The notes beneath the pieces are model-generated. The model saw only the letters and a program-made list of their open reading frames with translations, did no database searches and was not told the origin of the DNA. Below are positions 44,738-53,290 of a DNA stretch of 64,000 nt, in pieces. Each line of letters starts with the position of its first letter. The first letter of the stretch is position 1. Made by a program: the position numbers and the translations under genes. The stretch is from Nostoc sp. MG11 (GTDB lineage Bacteria; Cyanobacteriota; Cyanobacteriia; Cyanobacteriales; Nostocaceae), in contig NZ_JACXXN010000005.1 in the NCBI RefSeq assembly GCF_014904695.1, positions 359,729-423,728 of the forward strand, in the 5' to 3' direction.

Positions 44738-45433
44738 TCAGTACATGCTATGCAAATTCCATAAATCTATACTGACTTCCTCGATTTGTTCTAAAAGCTC
44801 AACCCCCCATTCTCTAAGGATTTTTTTCACTGCTTCTTGTTTGCGTAGGCGTAGCCTGTCGTAGACATCGCTTAAAATTGCAATTAGTTTAGATGTGTCT
44901 AAATCTATTAATACTGCACAGTAATTACCTTTTCCTTTAACTAGAGCTATTTCATCAATTCCAAGTCTTTTGAATGCCGAAGGCTTTGAATCACATAATT
45001 CTTGGGAAGCGTCTTTTAACATTCTTTCTATTTCTTCTGTTGTCACTATCCCTTTATTAGCTACACTCTGTATGTCGTTTTCTAAAACTTCTTGTATTGT
45101 TTTGTATGCAAGCCGTTTTGTATAAGTCCTTTTCTTTCTCACAAAATCTAGGTCTTCACTAAATGGTTTTTTACATTTTTCACATTTAAATTGTCGTCTA
45201 TTGATTTCTAAAAATACCTGTTTTTCTCCAAAAGGTAAGTCTTTAATAATATGTCTATGATTTTGATGTAATTTATGACTTTTTGTGCCACACTTAGGGC
45301 AAATACTATATAACTTTTCTGATTCAGTTTGTAAAATAATTCCAATCCCAGCATGAAGACGATGTGATATGACTTTTACATCGCCTAAATCAAGAAGCTC
45401 TGTTAAAATTTTAATATCTCTTTTGCTAGCCAT
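44738..45433 (-). pseudogene. ISL3-family transposase, C-terminally truncated
   Basis: From ATG 45433 the protein reads MASKRDIKILTELLDLGDVK. It has the zinc-finger segment CPKCGTKSHKLH ... CEKCKKPFSE and the start of the catalytic core with RLGIDEIALVKGKGNY (DDE first Asp). It ends after about 230 residues at SIDLWNLHSMY, where full-length relatives (about 400) continue. The insert DVYDRLRLRK near the end comes from a family-B repeat (44846-44876) inserted in frame. The stop lies 6 bp from the terminal repeat, so the rest was deleted. Confidence 0.82.
44846..44876. repeat. Family-B palindromic repeat inside a transposase gene
   Basis: tgcgtaggcgtagcctgtcg followed by tagacatcgct. It adds about ten codons in frame to the ISL3 transposase. 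The same unit is intergenic at 23936-23971. Confidence 0.75.
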
Positions 45434-45768
45434 AACTTTAAATACATCTAAAATGACCCTGATTGTATTTACAGTTAACAATAAATGCTTCTTATCTATC
45501 AATAATTATAGTACTTTTATTAATTATTTGACAGACTATTTTATAATTAAAACTAATATTTTTGCATAACAAGTACTGAAGAACCATAATTCTTGAAGTA
45601 ATGATTCTGGGCATCTCACATCAAAGAACTGAGATTTGTCAGCTGCTTTTGATGAAATGCAGCTTGCATTAAATGTTAATTCTTAAGCCAAAAATCTCCT
45701 TCGCTAGTGAGAAGACTTTGACCCATCATTAAATCGATTGACCTACTTGCGCTGGTAGCTTTCTTCTC

Positions 45769-45805
45769 TACGAGAGGCTGCGCCAACGGGGCGTTTAGCC
45801 TGTCC
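45769..45805. repeat. Diverged family-A palindromic repeat
   Basis: tacgagaggctgcgccaacg followed by gggcgtttagcctgtcc. It is the reverse orientation of the family-A unit (cgggctaaacgcccc) with changes. Confidence 0.6.
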
Positions 45806-45917
45806 TGTTTGCGTTTAATTTTCTGCCTATTTTTGTGAATTTGCAAGACTCACATACTTGGTATATTTTATTCAAGCAACCCACGACTTACTGCTTAACT
45901 TTTGCATACGAAATATC

Positions 45918-45949
45918 TAGCATTTAAATGTTTAAACATTTAAATGCTA
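45918..45949. promoter_or_regulatory. Perfect 32-bp palindrome upstream of parA
   Basis: tagcatttaaatgttt and its exact complement aaacatttaaatgcta meet with no spacer. The centre contains ATGTTTAAACAT, i.e. the first six bases of the downstream octamer (ATGTTT) in both orientations. A likely binding site for the ribbon-helix-helix partner or for the ParA system. Confidence 0.75.
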
Positions 45950-45955
45950 AAACAG

Positions 45956-46008
45956 ATGTTTCAATGTTTAGATGTTTAGGTTTAACAATTAAATGTCCAG
46001 ATGTTTAG
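45956..46008. promoter_or_regulatory. Octamer repeat array upstream of parA (candidate parS/operator)
   Basis: Direct 8-bp repeats: ATGTTTCA (45956), ATGTTTAG (45964), ATGTTTAG (45972), a 13-bp spacer, then ATGTCCAG (45993) and ATGTTTAG (46001). Short contiguous repeats of 7-8 bp are the usual binding sites of ribbon-helix-helix partition proteins such as ParG and omega; the partner gene here encodes such a protein. Confidence 0.72.
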
Positions 46009-46050
46009 ATATGCAGTATGATCTTGGAATTATTTGCGTTTAAATCGAAA

Positions 46051-46090
46051 ATGATCATTACCGTAGCGGCTTTCAAGGGAGGTGTTGGTA
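46051..46090 (+). CDS. parA: ParA-type partition ATPase, exon 1
   Basis: The 5' exon of a small ParA. From ATG 46051 it reads MIITVAAFKGGVG plus the first base of the next codon, which stops at the group II intron boundary (46091). The deviant Walker A motif KGGVGKST is thus split between Gly and Lys. Joining to exon 2 (48504-49054) gives 591 bp and a 196-residue ParA of the short (type Ib) class. The upstream palindrome and octamers suggest self-regulation. The reading frame can only be expressed if the intron splices out. Confidence 0.88.
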
Positions 46091-48503
46091 GTGCGATTCG
46101 TTCTCTCTAAACCTAAGAACCTTTTCTTAGGGGGACGAGAGGCAAGGTCTGAATGGCTTTTATGTCATAGAACCTTGATAACTTAGTGTTTGATGTAGGG
46201 CGAGAGTGTAAAGAATATTTACATTTAATTCCCTACCCCCTAGGTGATAGGGGATAGCGACATCCCCATTTTGTGGCTTGACAACCTACAGGGTGAAGCG
46301 GGATGTAAAGCGGGTAATCAGAAAGTCGGTAAGAAATCCCCGCAAGCTGGGTGGAAATGGTTAGCAAAAGCGAACCTACGTTTGAACCTCCGTTACCTCC
46401 AACAAGCTCACCCGACTTTATGAGCTTGAGTCAAAATGACATGGCTGATGGTGTAAGAAGTTTGCCTAATTCTTACAATCACCCCAATTGCCCGGAGGAT
46501 AGTAGGAACCTAAACCCACCGCAAAACAACCACTAGGAACGAAGTAACCCGCGTGTACCTCTCAGGATTAGGTCGAAAACCCTGAGAAGCCAGTCAGGTG
46601 CATGGGCACGTTGGGCAGGATTGCTTCAGAAGCAAATGCCTTGGGTAATGCCAAGGATACGCAGACGGAAGCACGAAGTTGTGGAGATAGAAAATCTTAT
46701 ATAGAGTTCAAAAGTCATGGACACAGCACCAAAGCTGATGTATGAATGGAAGAACTTACCTTGGCGCAAGTTAGAGGTGCAGGTTTTCAAGCTTCAAAAG
46801 AGAATCTATCAAGCCTCAATTCGTGGCGATGTCAAAACAGTCCGAAGACTTCAGAGGCTTTTAATTAAATCCAGGGCAGCTAAATTACTCGCTGTTAGGA
46901 AGGTAACTCAGGATAATCGCGGCAAGAGTACAGCATGTGTCGATGGTGTTAAAAATTTACACCATCCACAGCGCCTACAACTTGCCCAAAAACTGAAATT
47001 ACCTACCAAGGTAATGCCTATTCGTCGAGTTTGGATACCCAAACTTTCGCAAGATGAAAAACGTCCCTTGGGAATACCAACCATTCGAGATAGGGCAGCG
47101 CAAGCCCTAGCAAAATTAGCACTAGAGCCAGAATGGGAAGCTCGATTCGAGCCTCACTCCTACGGTTTTAGACCTGGTAGGTCAGCCCATGATGCGGTTA
47201 AATATTTGTTTTTAAGTATTCGCAGACAGGATAAATATGTTCTGGACGCAGATATTAGCAAATGCTTTGACCGTATAAACCATAATGCACTCTTATCCAA
47301 GTTAAATACCTTCCCTTTGATGAGAAGGGCTATTAAAGCTTGGTTAAAATCTGGTGTGATGGAAGAAAACAATTTATTCCCAACTAATGAGGGAACACCG
47401 CAAGGAGGAGTTTTATCGCCTCTTCTTGCAAATGTAGCCCTTCACGGATTAGAGGAATATATTCAATCTGCGTTTCCCAAAAGAAAACTTATCGTTGGGG
47501 TTAAGGAAGCTAATTGGAAGCCAATTATTGTCCGCTACGCAGACGATTTGATCATCATGCATCGTGACGAACAAGAGTTAAAGCGAGCCTCATATCTCGC
47601 ACAAAAATGGTTAGAAAAAATGGGGTTAGAACTCAGTCCGACTAAGACTAGAATCTGCCATACATTCAAGGAAGACTCTGAGGAAAAACCCGGGTTTGAC
47701 TTCCTTGGTTTCACTTTTCAACAGTACCCTCTTGGCAAGAGAAACAGAAGATTTGTGGCAGGAAATGGTTACAGAAGGGAAGTTCTTCATAAGACCATAA
47801 TTACGCCGACAGGTAAAGCCATCAAACGACATAAAGCTAAACTTAGTCAAATAATTGATGGGTTAAAAACAGCCCCTCAATCTCGTTTAATTCGAGAATT
47901 GAACCCCGTAATTACGGGATGGGCTACATATTACTCAGCAGTAAACTCCAAAGAAATTTTTGGAGAAATTGACCATTGGCTTTTTATCAAGTTGAGGCGA
48001 TGGGCAAACCGTAGGCATCCAATGAAGTCGAAACATTGGATTGCGGGAAAATATTGGGGTATTGACACTAAAGGTGTATGGGAGTTTACAGATGGGGCTG
48101 ATTCCCTAAAGAATCATAGAGAAACACCCATACGAATGCACGTCAATGTCAAAGAAGCCCGCAGTCCATTTGATGGGGACTGGACTTATTGGAGTAAAAG
48201 AACAGGTGAGTATCCGGGTATTCGACCGATTTTAACTAGTATGCTCAAATCACAGAAGGGAAGATGCCCTTGCTGCAACCTGTACTTCCATAGAGAAGAT
48301 ATTATCGAAGTTCATCACATCGATGGTAATCGCTCTAACAGGAAGTTCGCAAATCTCCAAGCACTACACGGACATTGCCACGATACTCAAGATGGGATTG
48401 AGGTACTTTAGCAAGCCATAACTTTGAGGAGCCGTGTGAGGTGAAAGTCTCAAGCACGGTTTTGAAGCCGAGTCAATTTGGCGACAAATTGGCTTAGGTT
48501 AAC
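46091..48503 (+). mobile_element. Group II intron (2,413 bp) in parA
   Basis: The 5' end is GTGCGATTCG, fitting the GUGYG consensus, and the 3' end is ...GGTTAAC, fitting the terminal AY. Domain V lies at about 48429-48463 (gagccgtgtgaggtgaaagt, then ctcaagcacggtt), and domain VI follows (about 48465-48500). Excision restores a perfect ParA P-loop. The intron carries a complete RT/maturase-HNH ORF. The boundaries were deduced from the exon frame and these consensus ends. Confidence 0.9.
46717..48411 (+). CDS. ltrA: Group II intron-encoded reverse transcriptase/maturase with HNH endonuclease
   Basis: A 564-residue multifunctional protein. The N-terminal part has the RT-0-like region (about 1-80). 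The RT domain shows KRPLGIPTIRDRAAQALAKL (about 115-134), FRPGRSAHDA, EGTPQGGVLSPLLANV (225-240) and the catalytic YADD at 274-277. The maturase X domain (about 375-440) contains LIRELNPVITGWATYYS. The C-terminal HNH (about 505-560) has CPCCNLYFHREDIIEVHHID and GHCHD. It promotes splicing and retrohoming of its intron. All motifs are intact, so the intron may still be mobile. Confidence 0.93.
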   Translation: MDTAPKLMYEWKNLPWRKLEVQVFKLQKRIYQASIRGDVKTVRRLQRLLIKSRAAKLLAVRKVTQDNRGKSTACVDGVKNLHHPQRLQLAQKLKLPTKVMPIRRVWIPKLSQDEKRPLGIPTIRDRAAQALAKLALEPEWEARFEPHSYGFRPGRSAHDAVKYLFLSIRRQDKYVLDADISKCFDRINHNALLSKLNTFPLMRRAIKAWLKSGVMEENNLFPTNEGTPQGGVLSPLLANVALHGLEEYIQSAFPKRKLIVGVKEANWKPIIVRYADDLIIMHRDEQELKRASYLAQKWLEKMGLELSPTKTRICHTFKEDSEEKPGFDFLGFTFQQYPLGKRNRRFVAGNGYRREVLHKTIITPTGKAIKRHKAKLSQIIDGLKTAPQSRLIRELNPVITGWATYYSAVNSKEIFGEIDHWLFIKLRRWANRRHPMKSKHWIAGKYWGIDTKGVWEFTDGADSLKNHRETPIRMHVNVKEARSPFDGDWTYWSKRTGEYPGIRPILTSMLKSQKGRCPCCNLYFHREDIIEVHHIDGNRSNRKFANLQALHGHCHDTQDGIEVL

Positions 48504-49054
48504 AATCTACAACAGCTTTACACCTAGCTACATACCTTCAGAACAAAGCCGACACATTGCTAGTAGACGGCGATCTCAACCGCAGTGCTTTGGATTGGTC
48601 TAACCGAGGTTGCTTACCATTCAAAGTTGCTGACGAAAAGCAAGGGATACGTTTGGCGAGACTTTATGAGCATATCGTGATTGATACGCCAGCCAGGCCC
48701 GATCCAGATGAGCTAAAAACTATTGCAGAGGGATGTGATTTGCTGGTAATACCTACGACTCCTGATGCGATCGCTTTGGCTGCAACACTCCAAATGGTTG
48801 ACGCACTCAAAAAACTAAAGACGAACTATCAAATTTTGCTGACTCTCATCCCGCCAAATCCAAATAAAGCAGGAGAAGAAGCTAGAACATCTTTAGAACA
48901 AGCAGGACTACCTATATTCAAGTCGGGAATTCGACGGCTGGCTGTTTTCCAACGAGCTGCTTTAGAAGGTGTTCCAGTCAATGCTGTCAAAGACCCTTAT
49001 GCTCAAATTGCATGGCGATGTTATGCCGAAGCTGGAAAGGAGATATTACTTTGA
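48504..49054 (+). CDS. parA: ParA-type partition ATPase, exon 2
   Basis: The 3' exon begins mid-codon: joined to exon 1 it gives GKSTTALHLATYLQNKADTL, the rest of the P-loop helix. The A' motif DGDLNRSALDW and the Walker B-type HIVIDTPARPDPDEL follow, with ending CYAEAGKEILL. The spliced product is 196 residues, typical of small type Ib ParA proteins that work with ribbon-helix-helix partners. An unspliced message would give only a 14-residue product or an N-terminally truncated one from 48557. Its stop overlaps the start of the partner gene. Confidence 0.88.
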
Positions 49055-49371
49055 ACAATAAGAAAAAAACTAGCCGTTTTGATCACCTGATTGATGCTGC
49101 CCGTAGTCGTAAACAAAGAAGAGAAATCCAAGGGGTGGCTGACGACCATCAGAACTTTAAAGACAAGCCACACTTAACCGACGATCATCTGACTTCTCAG
49201 AGCAAAAGCACCAGCCCCGACTATACCCGTACAACTATATATCTGCCCAAACAACTGCATCGACAACTTAAGGCAACAGCTGCTTCCCAAGAGCGGCAGA
49301 TGAGCGATATTCTGACAGAGTTGGTTGAGCAGTGGTTGTTATCTAAAAGTCAGGGTCAAGACGGACATTAG
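49051..49371 (+). CDS. Ribbon-helix-helix partition partner (ParG/omega-like)
   Basis: A 106-residue protein with a flexible basic N-terminus (NNKKKTSRFDHLIDAARSRK) and a C-terminal ribbon-helix-helix fold (TRTTIYLPKQLHRQLKATAA, then MSDILTELVEQWL). This is the layout of ParG-type centromere-binding proteins, whose mobile N-terminus stimulates ParA. I start it at TTG 49051, four bases before the end of parA, because GGAG lies 8 nt upstream; a start at 49012 lacks such support. Overlap with parA implies coupled translation. It probably binds the octamers at 45956-46008. Confidence 0.82.
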   Translation: MNNKKKTSRFDHLIDAARSRKQRREIQGVADDHQNFKDKPHLTDDHLTSQSKSTSPDYTRTTIYLPKQLHRQLKATAASQERQMSDILTELVEQWLLSKSQGQDGH

Positions 49372-49480
49372 TGAACAGTTAACGGGTAGTAGCGAGATAA
49401 TGACCTAGTTAATCGGCAAATGATAGAGGCGATGCAACATCAAGTTGTTTTGTTATCAAAAGAGTTATGAGACTTGCGTA

Positions 49481-50116
49481 TTAAAAAACTATTTCCTCGC
49501 CTTTCTGGGTGAAGCGAACTTCTTTAATATTCCATTGGGGATTACTTGTTAAAGTTTTGCGGAGACTGCCAAACAGAGCAAACTGTTCACAACTAGAAAG
49601 AGAGGTAAGTTGCCGCTTTGACTCAGGAGATATTCGCAAATCAACTGTAGCAATGCCATTTTTAATGTTGACACGATATCCAGACAAACTAAAGTCGCTT
49701 GTATCTCGTTTCTCAATAATTTTACCTACTGTATTTGTCACAGGTTCTTCAGCCAGTACTGAAACCTTTTGAGGAAGTAGCTCTTGACATTGAACATCAC
49801 TTGTGTATAATGTGACGTTAGTAGTTTTGTTAGCAGCAGCTTGAGAAGTTGAAGCAGGTGTATTTTCGCTCACGGGTTCTTTGTTGATAGATTTATCTCT
49901 CAACTGAGCTACGCTGGGAGTTGGAGAAGTTGCGCTGTTTGGTGTTGTAATCGGCTTTGGTGATGATGTAAAGTTTGGTGTTGTGACTGGTGCTGATGTT
50001 TCACTGTCAATGTTACGAACAGTAGGGTTAGAATTACAACTGCTGAGGTTGACTGCGATCGCCACAATAATAAAGGATAAAAGATATCTTCTGCTGGTGT
50101 TAATAATTTTACTCAT
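49481..50116 (-). CDS. GerMN-domain lipoprotein
   Basis: A 211-residue protein. A signal segment (YLLSFIIVAIAVNLSSC) carries a lipobox LSSC near residue 27. A Thr/Ser/Pro-rich linker runs to about residue 95. The C-terminus (TNVTLYTSDVQCQELLPQKV to QKGEEIVF) is a GerMN domain, first known from spore germination proteins and common in cyanobacterial envelopes. The YRVNIKNGIATVDLRIS segment is typical. Its partner is unknown. It lies between the partition locus and the recombinase but is a chromosomal-type gene. Confidence 0.82.
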   Translation of the reverse strand: MSKIINTSRRYLLSFIIVAIAVNLSSCNSNPTVRNIDSETSAPVTTPNFTSSPKPITTPNSATSPTPSVAQLRDKSINKEPVSENTPASTSQAAANKTTNVTLYTSDVQCQELLPQKVSVLAEEPVTNTVGKIIEKRDTSDFSLSGYRVNIKNGIATVDLRISPESKRQLTSLSSCEQFALFGSLRKTLTSNPQWNIKEVRFTQKGEEIVF

Positions 50117-50442
50117 AGTTTTTTGCTACTAGGTTTTCTATCAACTTCAGTGTTGGTAGTATCAGTTCCGCATAAATTTACAAATTTTGAGTATATAAAG
50201 CTTCTATCCTAAAACCTACTTGCGAAGCTTTACTTTCTTACTTTATATTGGCTATTTTTATAACCAAGTCAACTATAGACTAAAAGTCTGTAACTACATT
50301 GAGAAAGCCTGATAATTCAGGCTTGTAGTCCAGATAGAGAGAAGTTCAAAGGTCGGCTTGTTACCATCAAAACTTCGTAGCAGACTTAGGTTAGTAGCCG
50401 CTGGCTTTATGTCACTAAACTAATAAATAATCAGAAACACTT
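50117..50442. other. Intergenic region upstream of the recombinase
   Basis: A 326-bp AT-rich divergent gap. It contains an 8-bp stem hairpin (aagcctga-taat-tcaggctt, 50305-50324) without a T-run. I see no gene. Confidence 0.5.
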
Positions 50443-51912
50443 ATGCCTACCAACAAATCCAGCACGTCTGATCCCCGTAAAAGCGAATGGGATGGTACAC
50501 CAATTGAGCAATGGGAGCCATCTAAGTGGAAGCAATGGAAATCTAAACACTCTGCATCAGACGAAGAGGCCAAGATAGAGCGTGAGTATCTTAGGATAAA
50601 ACACGCTGTTCAGCAAGCTAACTTTGCTTTAAGTCTAGATAGAGTCAAGATTAAACTTAAGCTAACCAGTGATAAATCTATTGGTTTACAAGGGACTTTT
50701 CCATGTAAACCTGGTGATATTGGAAAAAATGGTAGTCCTAATAGGCAATATACCATTTCATTTGGTTTTGTTGCTAATGATGCTGGAGTAAAAACTGCTG
50801 TAATCAAAGCGCGGGAATTAGATTTATTGCTAATGACAAAGCAATTTCAGTGGACGCCATATTTGCTAGGTAAGCAAGCACAGAAAATAGAGTTACTAGA
50901 TGAGGAAAAACCCGCTAGACTCATTAGAGAATTAATTGAGGAATATCAAAGGGAATTTTGGAAAACTCATGAGAATAACAGGCAAGGAATACGTACTTGG
51001 GAAAGTCATTACATGAGGCATCTTAAAAAACTTCCTCAAGATGTTCCTATGTCTCTAGAGGCGCTAGAGGAAGCACTAAAAAAGACTAAGCCTAATACAT
51101 CGGCTAGGTTCTTTTTGGCATGGCAACTAAAAAAGTTTTGTGAATTCTGTGGTATTAATGGATTTAAAACAATAAATACGTATGCAACTCCTAAACCTAA
51201 TCCTACTATTCGGAAAGTTCCGTTAGATGAGGAAATTCTCCAAGGATTTATCAAAATAGGTATGCCATTATCAGCTTATGCTAGTAAGGATAACATGACA
51301 CAACCCGAACAATGGCAATGGGCGTATGGCATGTTAGCAACTTACGGATTAAGACCACATGAATTATTTGCTGTAGATATAGAAGCGTTCGTAAAAACAG
51401 CAAATACTTTTCATTTAGTAACTTTAAATCCTAGGCTTACAGAAGGTACTAAGACTGGTGAGCGGAGTTGTGGTATTCCTCCATTGCATCCCCATTGGGT
51501 AGAATTATTTGATTTAAAAAATATTAAATTTCCTTACAATCAAGGAAAACTTAGTAATAAAACTGCAAAAATTCACATAAAATTTAGAACCTCTGATATG
51601 GGGTTTAGCCCTTATAATTTACGTCATGCTTATGCAATACGTGGACATCGTTTGAGAGTCCCTATCAAGACAATGGCAGATTATATGGGACATACGGTAC
51701 AAGAACATACCAAGACTTATCAAAGATGGATGAATGAGGATGCTAACTTGGAAATTTATCAAGAAGTGGTTATCCATAGACAAGGTATAACTAAGGAAGC
51801 TCTAAAATCGATAATTAGTGAGTTAGAGGTTGAAAATATTGCGCTCAAGGCTGAAAATGCAACACTCAGAGGGTTGTTAATTCAGCATCAATTAGGTGAA
51901 TTGCTGAGTTAA
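50443..51912 (+). CDS. XisA/XisC-like tyrosine recombinase
   Basis: A 489-residue integrase. The N-terminal third has the cyanobacterial module LQGTFPCKPGDIGKNGSPNR (about 82-101) and an arm-binding region. The catalytic domain has Arg304 (YGLRPHEL), Arg394 in YNLRHAYAIRGH, His417 (YMGHTVQEHT) and nucleophile Tyr426 (KTYQRW). The second box is Y391-x-x-R instead of His-x-x-R, a substitution I recall in XisA and XisC, the enzymes that excise DNA elements in heterocysts. The C-terminus is a coiled coil (LEVENIALKAENATLRGLLI), also as in XisA. Which site it cuts is unknown. Complete reading frame. Confidence 0.85.
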   Translation: MPTNKSSTSDPRKSEWDGTPIEQWEPSKWKQWKSKHSASDEEAKIEREYLRIKHAVQQANFALSLDRVKIKLKLTSDKSIGLQGTFPCKPGDIGKNGSPNRQYTISFGFVANDAGVKTAVIKARELDLLLMTKQFQWTPYLLGKQAQKIELLDEEKPARLIRELIEEYQREFWKTHENNRQGIRTWESHYMRHLKKLPQDVPMSLEALEEALKKTKPNTSARFFLAWQLKKFCEFCGINGFKTINTYATPKPNPTIRKVPLDEEILQGFIKIGMPLSAYASKDNMTQPEQWQWAYGMLATYGLRPHELFAVDIEAFVKTANTFHLVTLNPRLTEGTKTGERSCGIPPLHPHWVELFDLKNIKFPYNQGKLSNKTAKIHIKFRTSDMGFSPYNLRHAYAIRGHRLRVPIKTMADYMGHTVQEHTKTYQRWMNEDANLEIYQEVVIHRQGITKEALKSIISELEVENIALKAENATLRGLLIQHQLGELLS

Positions 51913-52063
51913 AAGGTACATAACTAGGGATATCTGTCAGTTACCAGATTATCGTAGATAAACATTATCAAAAATTATTTTTTTTATTCGATACCTGGAC
52001 AAGGAGTAGAATTTGTAATTGAGATTTCTATCACTCAGTCAGAAGTATGTAAGTAATATCAAG

Positions 52064-52267
52064 TTATTCCCAGACAATTTGCAAATTTAAAATAAAACCT
52101 TGTAATATATCCTCTCCTGATAATTCTGTAGGAAATTCTAGAACTTCTACTAGTTTGCCTTGGCGATAGATTTCAACTTGCCGTGCTTTACGGTTTATTA
52201 ACCAGCCAAGTTTGACTTGATTATTTATATATTCTTGCATTTTGGCTTGGGTTTCTTCCAAGCTATC
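52064..52267 (-). pseudogene. Uma2 family gene fragment (3' part)
   Basis: The frame reads (DS)LEETQAKMQEYINNQVKLG, then LINRKARQVEIYRQGKLVEV and a C-terminus GEDILQGFILNLQIVWE. This is the usual end of a Uma2 protein. The N-terminal two thirds are missing; at about 52268 homology passes abruptly into an IS5-type remnant. The gene was probably cut by that insertion. Confidence 0.78.
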
Positions 52268-52445
52268 AGGCCAATCTTGGGGAGTAAATGAGTATACAGC
52301 GTGAGCGTATTATCCGAAAATAGAAGATATGCTGACTAAATCTAGGGTGTTCACGCTTCCAGGCAAGAAAGAACCTCTTTACAATTACGAGCTTCATCTC
52401 CCCCAATCCGAATTTGCCTGAGCGACTTTTACAAGAGGTTTAATG
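52268..52445 (+). mobile_element. IS5-family remnant with internal deletion (MITE-like)
   Basis: It matches, in the opposite orientation, the IS5-type element at 62271-63289: aggccaatcttggggagtaa onward, MLTKSRVFTLPGKKE, then directly LYNYELHLPQSEFA and the end acttttacaagaggt. About 500 bp are missing internally. Both copies share the same in-frame TGA in the transposase gene, so they descend from one defective copy. Confidence 0.8.
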
Positions 52446-52564
52446 AATTAAACTTAAATAAAGAGCAAACAAATAATTTTTTAAGTGAAGAATATATCTC
52501 CTATCCTAAAAGAAATACATGAATTAAAAGAAAAAATTAGACAAGTTTTCAATAAGACAGATAA

Positions 52565-52747
52565 TTAGTATCCGGGAGTCTTTAAACTGGGTAGTGACAC
52601 ATCTAAAATCGTTTGAATCTCTTCGTATAAGTAGCCTTGATAAATCAGTTTGACTGCCAACGCTTTCCTTACCTCACGGGCTTCTGGACGAAGAGCGATA
52701 AATTCTTGCAGTTTGGCGATCGCGTCCTGTAGATTATGGTTTATCAT
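52565..52747 (-). pseudogene. IS630-type transposase fragment (N-terminus)
   Basis: MINHNLQDAIAKLQEFIALR, then ALAVKLIYQGYLYEEIQTIL DVS (read as one run): a helix-turn-helix start of an IS630-like transposase, 60 codons long. It ends in unrelated LPSLKTPGY and a stop. The catalytic part is absent. Confidence 0.7.
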
Positions 52748-53290
52748 TGTTCACTGTTAGACAGATATATCTCTCCGTATTATCTCGTAGTCTTTTTCAA
52801 AAATCAAATCGGATTCTTATATGTACTGAAGAGCCAACTAGAGAATAACTCCTGGTAATTTGAGTTAAAAATTAGAAGTGGTACGAATAGCTTCTGCGAA
52901 AATATCGTTATTACTGAAAATGTGTCCGGAATCGATGACGACAAAAAAACTAGATTGATCGATATATTTACAGTATTTTCAATGATTATTAACTGAAAAA
53001 AGTTACGTATTTATATCTATATTTTAAAAAATTTTACTAGTTAAAGTATCACGATATATGGCTTTTAAGAGTACTTTGGTAAGCACTTCCATAACATAAT
53101 CTACGCTAAATCATCCCTTATAGCTATACTGGACAAGCTTTTGGAACTAGAGATATTTAGTTAGCAAGAACAGGTATAGATAAATATAATTGTCGTGTAT
53201 CTCATAAAGTTTGATTTACAGTGGTTTCACTGCACTCAAGTTTATACTAACAAGTATAAAAAGGATATAGAGTTTACATTTTTAGTACTT
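52748..53290. other. Intergenic region, AT-rich
   Basis: A 543-bp gap with no gene, repeat or terminator that I can support. It separates IS debris from a small secreted-protein gene. Confidence 0.45.

Larger units (their letters stand above)
44732..45585 (-). mobile_element. ISL3-family insertion sequence, internally deleted, with intact terminal inverted repeats
   Basis: The ends ggttcttcagtac (44732-44744) and gtactgaagaacc (45573-45585) are a perfect 13-bp inverted repeat. The element is 854 bp, much shorter than the usual 1.3-1.5 kb of ISL3 elements. The transposase gene inside lacks its C-terminal catalytic part. No clear 8-bp target duplication is visible. Confidence 0.8.
45586..46050. 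promoter_or_regulatory. Upstream region of parA: candidate centromere/operator
   Basis: A 465-bp AT-rich region between the ISL3 element and parA. It contains a family-A-like repeat (45769-45805) and, within 135 bp of the parA start, a 32-bp palindrome (45918-45949) and octamer repeats (45956-46008). These are described separately. Confidence 0.6.

Noticed and set aside
44732..45585. 8-bp target duplication of the ISL3 element
   Set aside because: The flanks aacttttt and ataattct do not match, so no duplication can be claimed.
46351..46536. 61-codon ORF upstream of the intron-encoded protein
   Set aside because: It lies in the structured RNA domains of the group II intron, has no ribosome site or recognisable protein, and is explained by intron RNA.
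52268..52300. Uma2 reading frame continuing into the IS remnant (SFTPQDWP)
   Set aside because: The sequence matches the transposase copy at 62-63 kb on the other strand (GQSWGVNE), so the Uma2-like reading is a coincidence.
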